Shown in pieces: positions 9,860-17,852 of a DNA stretch of 64,000 nt. Numbering within the stretch: position 1 is the stretch's first letter; every line of letters starts with the position of its first letter. The notes beneath the pieces were generated by a model. That model searched no databases. It was not told where the DNA came from and worked only from the letters and a program-made list of their open reading frames with translations. Made by a program: the position numbers and the translations under genes. Origin of the DNA: Armillaria gallica. Its lineage: Eukaryota > Basidiomycota > Agaricomycetes > Agaricales > Physalacriaceae. Location: positions 1,798,001 through 1,862,000 of the forward strand of contig JBANDB010000013.1 in the NCBI GenBank assembly GCA_037576215.1. Reading direction: 5' to 3'.

Positions 9860-12800
9860 ATTTAATTTAGCTATGAGTTTTTATTTCTGCCATTGACATC
9901 AACTTCATGGATGTACTGTTCTAGCCCATTCTGCCCAGCTGCAAGACTGCCCAACATCCCATCCGACATATGCAAACCACCTCTGTGGATGTGCCAACCC
10001 ACATGCGAGTCACAAAAACCACCCATCTAGGCAAATAATAGAAGTGTCCGACTTTCCCTCCCTGTGCTGCACCTCCTCTTGATGGTTAGACTATCCATGC
10101 ACACAAGTGACCCTCTCCATGCATGCCCACAAGCATTCTTTGGGCATAGTCGGCAGTTCTTGCATGAATTGGGTTAGCTTCTCGATGACTCTTACACCGA
10201 AAACCAGCCATACCTTTCTTCATTAGTGCTCTCCCATATCCACTAGTATGTTCCCACTATTGACATCATCCATATTGATGTACTAACCTAGGCATTAGTC
10301 CTCGATGGCACAAACGAGGGCCAAGATATGTACCAATGTTGAATGGGATAGTATCAGCAGCAGGCATAGGAGTGAACAAGATGTTGCCAGTGAAGCTTTG
10401 AAGACTGAATCGAGCATTGACCCCTGTTATTAGATAGGTAAGGAATCAACGTCAATGACCAATGTGCAGTTGCATGTACCTCCATTCCACAGGCCTGCTT
10501 GACAGCAATACTCCTTACTCTACGTCTATGTCCCACTCTACCTGCCCCCTCAGATTCCAGGCTCTGAGCTACTGTATATAGAAAATCATTAGCAAATGAT
10601 AATGCAGCCAAGTAACACTTACCTTGAATGTTTCCCTTCTCGCCCAGGTCCACTGTTGGCAAGATGGATGATGCCATTGCAAATACTGCAAGGAAAGAAT
10701 AAGGAAAACAATAAATTAATGACAGAAAATCTAGCTTACCATCAAGCTCAATGACAAGCAGCCAATTGATGTGGCTGTCAAGGTGAAGAAAACACCATCA
10801 ATGAGATTCCCCAAATGGGCACTGGCCCAGAGTTCCAGTCATGAGATCCTGACACATTCACACCTTTTTCAAGTCTAAACAGCAATGATTGAATCAGAAG
10901 CAAAAAAGTACAATCCATGCCTTACCTTGAGATTAATCAAGGTGACAACCCTCCTGCAAAATCAATGAGCCTGTCAACAAACACAGGATATGTCCCTAAT
11001 ATCAATTCTGATGGTGTACTCTCAAGGCTTGGACAGAGAGAGGGGAGAAAAGTACCAGGGAAGATGAGAAAGAGAGAACAGTGGGAGATGGGACTTTAAG
11101 TGTGTCCATCCCCAGTTTTTATATGCCAAATTTCTTACAGAGATGGAATGTCAAAGACAGAAATAAAGACTGAAATAGAATACACACAAGAATTGGCAGT
11201 GCTACACATTTAAATTGAGGATCTGAACATCTCATTCTCACACGCATACTATTAAGCTATTTTTGGATTTTGCTTTGCTTTCCAGTGTCCAAGGTACAGC
11301 AAGGCAAATGGCAGAACATTCTCTTCAACATCCCATTCATCTGGACATTCTTTGAGACTTGATCAGGCGAGATTCAAAGTCTGCATGCCACACAGAGGAC
11401 CGTGCATTCAGGCAATCTTCAGGAACTTGTACTGTATTGAATTTGCCATGCCAATGCCGCTTTCAGCCCTCCCAATGCACTTGAGTTTGTGATTCACAGA
11501 GAAACAATACTGCTGTCTGATCAACAATTTAAAATAGATTCGAACAAAGAGAGAAGATCACAATGATTTCAGCATGACAAATAAGCAGTGAAAAGAAACA
11601 GCACTTACTGTTTGAATTCACAAAATGCTCAGGGTCATCAATATCACCCCACAAAAGGAAAACAGAGCTGTGATAGCTGAAACCTTGCTTTGCAACAGAT
11701 TGGGAAGATGGAGATCAGTAGTAGGTTAGGTGAAATTACATGAAACATGTACAATAAGTAGGTTTGCCATGTTGTTGGGGAGCTTGAACCATTCCAAATG
11801 AAGGATGATTCACAAGATGATTCATAATACTTTGCTGCTGGAACATCGAAGTAAAGACATTCAGGCTGTCAGAAATCCAGAAGATTACTGAAGGGTCAGT
11901 TGAAATTTGATTCCACACATGAAATATGTCCCTGGATACGAGACATGTCAGAACTTGGAAGTAACAGTGTTGGAAGACATTCAACTTACGCCGGTTTGCT
12001 TCCCTCTAATCTTCCAGGTTTTGGAAAAGTGGAAGATATATGACAGGTTGAGATGATGGGGCTGTATCTGTGATATAGGCACCAACTGGTCTTCCGCTAA
12101 TGGCTTGCCAAGGATTACTGACAAGTTAGCATTAGTTGTAGCAGGGCAAAGACTAGACATAAATGAGAGAATACCACATAAAATATATTAACATCACATC
12201 TGAAACAGACAAGTTACCAATGTCTCTAGTCAAGGGAATGTGTGCAAAGCTACAAAATTGACTCACAGTTTGAACCAACATGAAGTCAAGGCCCAGGCAT
12301 GTCAAGACATGAGATGTAATCCCCCAAATGGATAACATGTCAATTAGAGTCTCCAGTGCAGCATTGTAGAACTCTTATAAAGCATTTGCAACACTGGAGG
12401 TGGAGTAGGTTTTTGTCCAGGGGTAGCATGGCCTGTAACCTTTCATCAAAGAAGATGAATATGAGTGTTTCAAACAGGGAAAATTGAATGGATCACAGCT
12501 GGTATTAATGCAACTTCAAAGATTCAGACACTGGTGAGGTGAGGGCAAAAGATGGGAACCTTTGGGGGGATTTAGGGAGTGTTGATCAATGCAACTAGAG
12601 AGGTATACGCACTGAACCTTCGATACTTTTGAAACACGGAAGAAATGAAACAGCACAGCCTATAGAAGCGAGGATAGGATTAGAAGAGATGGCTGTCAAA
12701 GGCAAAATCGTATTGTGGCTATTTCAGACCAGACTGGACATGTGCCTTTGTGGACTTGCCTCTTTCGTTTCTACTTTCATCTCAACACATTCATTCCTCA

Positions 12801-13350
12801 ACCTCAAGCTATTTGAGGACTCATCATTTACTCAGAATATATCCAAAAGTTCGTATATTTGGAACACTAATCTTTGAGGGTGATACCTGTCAATCATAGG
12901 CTGACATCATGTGCATTCAGGTGAGTAAACCCCATGGATTCTTATTTCAGCCAATCCTTCTAACATACCTTCATTCGATGTTGCTGCTTTGATGTTCTGG
13001 CCCAGCAGCTGGTTCCTCAAGTTGGATTGTCTCCATTGCAGCAATGTACATCTTTCATTCAAATGTCAATTCATCTGACTTGGCTCTTCTCTTGCCTGTC
13101 AGGAATTGTTGTGGTGGAGGAGACTTGAATTTGTCTTCAAGTTTGAGAAGAAGATTCTTTCATGTTGCTACTGGTGAGTTCTCACTATTGCAGGGTAGTT
13201 TAATGTACAACATGCAATAGTATGCAGGCATCTGTGAACGTATCCAAACTCACCTTCAGATTTCTACCAAGTTTTGTATCCAAATTATGATTAACCAGCT
13301 ACAGTCTTGCCAAAATCAGTATCATTCCTTAGATACATGCAAATGAGTCT
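9860..13350 (-). repeat. CpG-depleted inverted copy of the 54830-58200 segment
   Basis: Read on the minus strand, this stretch follows 54830-58200 block by block, including intron borders. An example is the exon ending before GTGAGTC at about 12265, which matches 55836. Where the right copy has CG, this copy usually has TG or CA: CCACGCCTCGTGTCTTGACG on the right reads TTACATCTCATGTCTTGACA here. Frames are broken, so any gene is dead in this copy. The part from about 9905 to 10400 is repeat block R1, also found near 51285-51760, 57690-58170 and 61940-62345. About 9721-9860 holds nothing recognisable. Confidence 0.8.
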
Positions 13351-13575
13351 AATCCTATTCATTTGACCATTGCAGAAAACTGATTCTATTGGCTATACTA
13401 CAGTATACAAATTGCTGTCTAATGAAAAGTTGTGCCAAAATTGATGCCCATCTACTACCAAGTGAAGCTATATTCAAACTAATGCACAAGAGTCAAATTT
13501 TATGCCACTGCTGCCCCAAATCCTCTCCCAGAGTCCCAGATACCTCTCAATTTGTTACGATTTTTCCATTTTTCC

Positions 13576-13585
13576 TTATCTTATC
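13576..13585 (+). promoter_or_regulatory. Tandem GATA-like sites in U3
   Basis: TTATCTTATC is two adjacent reverse-oriented GATAA cores. The same tandem occurs in the U3 of element C (47334-47351) and element D (31044-31060). Binding by a GATA-type factor is inferred only. Confidence 0.4.
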
Positions 13586-13777
13586 ACGGCACCTCGGCCC
13601 CGTATCTTATCACGGCACCTCGGCACCACGATCGACCACACGACTACCAGCTCCTATCCATGCCTTAGACGCATGACAGCTCGACCGCATGGATACTGGA
13701 CAGAAGCCTGACGTTTATCGTCCGACAACCGCGCAACTCCAGAATGACAGAACTATTATTAGAAACGAACCGAACGA

Positions 13778-13785
13778 TATATAAG
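13778..13785 (+). promoter_or_regulatory. Element B TATA box
   Basis: TATATAAG in U3. A 13-mer that complements the primer-binding site begins 34 bases downstream (13812), about where transcription should start. Confidence 0.75.
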
Positions 13786-13811
13786 TAGCGTAGCTCTCAG
13801 CCATGTACCCT

Positions 13812-13824
13812 AGCTTCGAGCTAA
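13812..13824 (+). promoter_or_regulatory. Predicted self-primer at mRNA 5' end
   Basis: AGCTTCGAGCTAA is the exact reverse complement of 13979-13991. In Tf1, the mRNA 5' end folds back onto the primer-binding site and is cleaved to prime minus-strand DNA. Position and complementarity here fit that mechanism. Confidence 0.75.
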
Positions 13825-13978
13825 GTTAATACATACCGGATCTTACTCCATCTTCTTGCTCAGTGTTATCCGCTTCGCACTTCGTGGTCTGCGAGTATTG
13901 CTGCTATCAGGATACAACCCGAACGCGAGGATATCTTGATCAGCGCTTGCTTGTTCCACCCGAGTCCGGGCATAACAA

Positions 13979-13991
13979 TTAGCTCGAAGCT
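13979..13991 (+). promoter_or_regulatory. Element B primer-binding site (self-complementary type)
   Basis: TTAGCTCGAAGCT, one base after the LTR end. It complements 13812-13824 over 13 bases. I do not recognise a tRNA 3' end in it. Confidence 0.75.
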
Positions 13992-14028
13992 TTCTCTTAC
14001 ACTTCCTAACGTATACCGCGGAAGTCGT

Positions 14029-14250
14029 ATGCCATCGACAAACCGACAGAGACGAAACCCCCAGAAATCGAAGAAGAACCCCGACCATCGAGCACACGAC
14101 GGTGCTAGAGGAAAGAAACCCCAAAACAACCGAAAACGCCGATACCACCAGCGCAGACCGAAACCCTGCGCCAACGACACCGACGACGACGACAACCACT
14201 ACGACTACTGTGGTTACTACAGCGGAGATTACGACTCTAACATCGACTAG
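14029..14250 (+). CDS. Leader ORF1, 73 residues, basic then acidic
   Basis: First ATG after the primer site. The protein has a strongly basic first half (RQRRNPQKSKK, NRKRRYHQRR) and an acidic, tyrosine-rich end with DDDDNHYDYCGY. Element C encodes a counterpart at 46763-46954 with the same charge order and a near-identical end (HYHYDYCGY). No known domain is recognised. It overlaps, in another frame, a threonine-rich stretch leading into ORF2. Conservation between two diverged elements suggests coding, but part of the match follows from the ACG/GAC repeat in the DNA, so constraint is unproven. Confidence 0.5.
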   Translation: MPSTNRQRRNPQKSKKNPDHRAHDGARGKKPQNNRKRRYHQRRPKPCANDTDDDDNHYDYCGYYSGDYDSNID

Positions 14251-14260
14251 AGTCCTGCGC

Positions 14261-14503
14261 ATGATACAGTTCCCCATGGAACCTCGCATCATCATCGCAA
14301 TCGTCCTCGCCGCCTTTTTCAGTGCGACCCTCATCCTCATCCTCGCACTCCTTTGCTACCTCGGATACACCACCGAGGACCCCGAAAACCAGACCCGACC
14401 CAGACCCCCGCGACATTACATCCCGTCGCACGAAATACACCCCGAGCCTTCGCTCACTTTCCAAAACGCCTTCACCCCCAACTCCGCCACCCACACCCTC
14501 TGA
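14261..14503 (+). CDS. Leader ORF2, 80 residues, one transmembrane helix
   Basis: It starts MIQFPMEPR, 11 bases after the ORF1 stop. A hydrophobic run of about 25 residues (IIIAIVLAAFFSATLILILA) forms one predicted membrane helix near residues 10-34. A polar Pro/Arg tail follows. The frame is open further upstream through a poly-threonine stretch shared with element C (NPATTTTT). It may act with ORF3 and ORF4, which also begin with a membrane helix. No homologue is recognised. Confidence 0.45.
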   Translation: MIQFPMEPRIIIAIVLAAFFSATLILILALLCYLGYTTEDPENQTRPRPPRHYIPSHEIHPEPSLTFQNAFTPNSATHTL

Positions 14504-14578
14504 GGAGGACGAACTCCTCTTCGACAACCTCGCAATTCTACTATTCGAACTAGTAGTTGCGACATACCTAGTGCACCT

Positions 14579-14722
14579 ATGCCACAACCCCCGAACCCTC
14601 AGATTCTCGCTGCGGTGACCTTCATTTGTCTACAAGTCGCCATCTACCAGGTCATAACCCTGTGGGTGGAGATTGTACAGGCTATAGAGACCCTACGACG
14701 CCGACAGCGCCAAAACGAATGA
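14579..14722 (+). CDS. Leader ORF3, 47 residues, transmembrane, overlaps ORF4 by ATGA
   Basis: The protein is MPQPPNPQ followed by a hydrophobic helix (ILAAVTFICLQVAIYQVITL) and a basic tail (RRRQRQNE). Its TGA overlaps the ORF4 ATG. In element C the corresponding frame has a helix and a basic end (EQRPRRDR) and joins the next ORF with the same ATGA overlap. Stop-start overlap suggests termination-reinitiation, an inference from geometry. Length and charge fit a small membrane protein with its basic end in the cytosol. Confidence 0.5.
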   Translation: MPQPPNPQILAAVTFICLQVAIYQVITLWVEIVQAIETLRRRQRQNE

Positions 14723-16020
14723 CCCCGGACTTGACCCCGATCCAAACCATTAGCATCGGCGTAGCCATCGCCCTCGCCACGCTCATTTTCTTGACCGTAC
14801 TCTTGACGGTCGCATACATCGAGGAGATCCGGAATCTCCTCACCAGAACCGGGATCCTCGTACCAAGGATCCCACGAACCGACTTCAGAACCGCCCCATT
14901 CCCTCGACACTATGTCGACCCCTACACCACCGAACCCCGACGAACAGTGGGCCGGACGCATCTGGCATCCGGCCGCGACACGAACACCGCGACCCACAGG
15001 AGGACGGCCACTATTCGGCACTCCTCCACCATCGAACATGACCCCATCGCGGGGCCCAGCAGGCTACGGGGATCCCCCGAGCCCACCATTCCGATCGAAC
15101 AACCCGTTCCGATCACGGCGACGAGGCTACAGCCTGCACGACGAGGACCCGCCTTCCCCGAGGGAGAGAGCGGCATCCCCTACATCACTGAGGGAGACCA
15201 GGCTGCCATCGCCGCCTGGTTTGAGGAGTTCCTTCCTCCGTGGCTCCAACAGTGGGACCAGCCGGTACAGGCCCCCACCGACGACGACACTGCCGAGTGG
15301 TTCGAGCAGAACCACTCCCGAAGGAACAGTCCAGACATGGACGCCGCCGGGCGGCTGGGAATATCCGAAAGGGTATCCACAGTTGTCTACCCAGAACCCG
15401 AGGGAGCCTTACCGTTCCCTCCTGATGCACAGGAGCCCGAGCAGGTCCCCTCCCCCGGAGAACCCGAGGAGGACCTTTGGGGAGAGAGCTGGGGAAGCAC
15501 CTGGGGAGACAAGGACGTCGACCCCTTCGCCGACCCCGTCAGAAGGAGAAGGGACAGTGATCCCCTCAACCCGTTCGGACCCGACTACGAGTGGCCCGAG
15601 CTCGCCGACATCGACCGAAGCATTCTCGGCCCCCACGTCACCGCTGCCTGGGAACTCCGACAGCGGGACTTTGACGCCAGAGCAGGCTGGCCGTATGACC
15701 AGTACCCCCGAGTCCACATGGACTACTACCTCGCCACCGAGAGAGGCGATGAACCCCTGGGAAGAAGAAACTCCGAGGGGAGCTTTTACGACAGCTGGAC
15801 CCCCAGAATCGCGGCCCGAATCCACGAGAACCGCAACCGGACCGTCTTTCCCCCATCCGCCGGGAGAAGGATCGAGACAGAATCCAGAACAGGACCCCTA
15901 TGGGGAGGAGGCGATAGCGGAGTTCACCCGCGAACAGCAGACGAGCAGGCGGTTCTCGAAGCGGACCTCAACGCTCTCGCCCATCTGGAACAGGAGCGTC
16001 TGGGAGGAAAATCGCAATGA
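14719..16020 (+). CDS. Leader ORF4, 433 residues, N-terminal membrane anchor
   Basis: It starts MTPDLTPIQTISIG. A helix spans about residues 10-32 (VAIALATLIFLTVLLTVAY), and the rest is a long Pro/Arg/Glu-rich soluble part. Element C has the same start (MTPDLTYTQTIKIG), helix and HYV motif (46645-45960). After the nested LTR it also has the conserved DY(E/D)WP...ILGP..AWEL...MDYYLA block (44591-44167). The ORF ends about 140 bases before the likely Gag start. It is not the usual downstream env position, and no fusion peptide, signal-peptidase site or cysteine pattern of known envelopes is seen. Function is unknown. A 482-codon frame overlaps it in frame +2. Confidence 0.65.
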   Translation: MTPDLTPIQTISIGVAIALATLIFLTVLLTVAYIEEIRNLLTRTGILVPRIPRTDFRTAPFPRHYVDPYTTEPRRTVGRTHLASGRDTNTATHRRTATIRHSSTIEHDPIAGPSRLRGSPEPTIPIEQPVPITATRLQPARRGPAFPEGESGIPYITEGDQAAIAAWFEEFLPPWLQQWDQPVQAPTDDDTAEWFEQNHSRRNSPDMDAAGRLGISERVSTVVYPEPEGALPFPPDAQEPEQVPSPGEPEEDLWGESWGSTWGDKDVDPFADPVRRRRDSDPLNPFGPDYEWPELADIDRSILGPHVTAAWELRQRDFDARAGWPYDQYPRVHMDYYLATERGDEPLGRRNSEGSFYDSWTPRIAARIHENRNRTVFPPSAGRRIETESRTGPLWGGGDSGVHPRTADEQAVLEADLNALAHLEQERLGGKSQ

Positions 16021-16162
16021 GGGGTTCAACCTCGACTGGGAGACGTTCGGGAGGATCGACGAGGAGTTCCCAAGACCACTCCCCGACTCCCCGCCGCGAA
16101 GAAACCCACGACGACCCGGATACGTAGGGCCGTCGACGAGCCGACTAATAGCAGGAGCGGGC

Positions 16163-17431
16163 ATGGACACGATGCCCGAGATGAACGACGAATGGGGGCG
16201 ACCCCATCAAGGAGACGACGCGCCCCTGCCAAGGGCGCCACCACCGCTGAACCAAGGAGACCAGCTACAGCAGCTACTCCAACAGATGGCCCAACTGCGC
16301 GACGAGAACGTGCAGTTGCGCGACGACCTACTGGACCTACGACGGCAACAGCAGCAATGAGGACGACCCGGGGCCCCGCCATACCGGCCCGACCCCGATC
16401 ACTACTCGATCCCGAGACCCCCAGGCTGGGTACCACCTGGCCAAGGACCAGTAGGAGACTGGGACGCGGACGAACCACCCGCGTTCCTGGGCGCGAAGCC
16501 CATTCTCATTCGAACCCCCGACGCCTTCAAAGGCGACCACGACGACATGGACCGGTTCATCGGAGACTGCCATATGTACTTTGAAGTGTACAGGCACCAG
16601 TTCCGCGGGGTATCATCATTGATGGTAGCCTTCGCGACATCCCACTTCGCCGAAAGAGCCAAGGATTGGTGGGGACACCGCCGCAAGGGGCTCTGGCACG
16701 ATGACCCCCGAGACCCCGCGGGACCAAGATACCGGTACCCGCACTGGGAGGACTTCCTCCGCGAATTCAAGGCGCAGTTCAGGGACCCAGCAGTCGAGGA
16801 ACAGCACGACCGGAAGATGCGAGAGCTGAAGATGCTCTCTGATCCCGCCACAGTCTACTTCCAGAAGCTGGAAATAGAGGCGACGCTGGCGGGCAGACGC
16901 GAAGACACGGGACCGAGGGGAACGATGGTAGCAGCCATGCGGGCCAGAGTGCCTGCCAGCTACACCCGCATCATCGCGGACATCGGAATGGGTATCCCCC
17001 AAGACTACGACGAGTGGAAGGAGCGAATCCTCGGAATGTACGAGGAGAGGCAGCGGAACAAGGCGTTCAATGAAGCGCACGGCATCGAAGGACCCCGGAA
17101 CGACAAGCGCCCTCATCAGGGCCAGAAACAGATTACCGCCCCCAGCAACAAGACGCACGCAGGGGGCGCGACAAGTTCCTCGACGCCAAAGAACGACAGA
17201 CCCCGCGACGCCAGAGGGTGGTACACCCCCGCTGGGAAGGACGCCACGATGCAGGTCGACCGCAAGAAGTACATGTCCGAAGGACGGTGCTTCAACTGCC
17301 ACAAGACGGGGCACATCTCGAAGGACTGCCCCAAGCCGAAGAAGAAACGAGAGGTTCGTGCGATAACAATGGGGGCGGGAGAAGACATACCGCTCGCCGA
17401 CAGCACGAAAGTGGAGGAGGTAAAAGACTAG
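16163..17431 (+). CDS. gag: Element B Gag (one TGA inside)
   Basis: The likely start is MDTMPEMND; element C Gag has MDIGAPP at the equivalent point. A coiled-coil region rich in Q and L (QLRDENVQLRDDLLDL) follows, then a capsid-like domain (FIGDCHMYFEVYR, SSLMVAFATSHFAERAKDWW) and a canonical zinc knuckle CFNCHKTGHISKDC near the end. TGA at 16358-16360 interrupts the frame between coiled coil and capsid, and by position and context it looks like CGA to TGA. The upstream 482-codon open frame (14912-16360) is in the same phase. That upstream extension is probably incidental, because the region is GC-rich and ORF4 occupies it. Confidence 0.85.
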
Positions 17432-17852
17432 GTCGTCGGGTGTCCGATTCCACCGCGACGACCAAGGACCATACGGGTGCGCGCCCATCTACCGCTGAGC
17501 GGACTGATTCTTTACATACAGACATTTTATCTACGCATTCGGCTATACCCCGACCCCTAAGTGCGGGGTCGGTACTTACAACTTACGATATGGACAATTC
17601 ACGGCCTACGCACCATTCACCGACTTATACCCGCGCACCTTCCTCAGAATCGACGAACCGATACGACGTCCTTCGGGACATGGACTTTACTAACGACTTT
17701 GAACTAGATAGCCTCTCAAGCGCCCCGAGAGGGCCGAACAAGGGACAGAGAGTCCCCTCGCAACGCTTGCCGACGAGGGGAGGACCCCGAAGACTCGAGA
17801 AGCTAAACGACCGGCTAGTAACTCATCGCGAGCGAACGCATCGATCGAAAAG

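Larger units (their letters stand above)
13553..13977 (+). repeat. Element B 5' LTR
   Basis: 425 bases, TGTTACGA...CATAACA. It contains a tandem duplication in U3, with CGGCACCTCGG present twice. That explains its 26 extra bases relative to the 3' LTR. Confidence 0.96.

Noticed and set aside
13250..13350. Same-orientation match between about 13290 and 54840 (CTTGCCAAAATCAGT against CTCGCCAAAATCAGT)
   Set aside because: It is short and opposite to the orientation of the surrounding duplication. It may be a small inversion or chance, and I could not support more.
14719..14830. Interpreting the leader membrane ORF as a classical envelope gene
   Set aside because: Position before Gag, the single N-terminal helix, and lack of a cysteine framework or fusion peptide do not fit known env genes.
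14644..15039. Long antisense ORFs inside element B (also 15409-15825 and 16616-17488)
   Set aside because: They mirror GC-rich coding frames on the sense strand and show no independent conservation.
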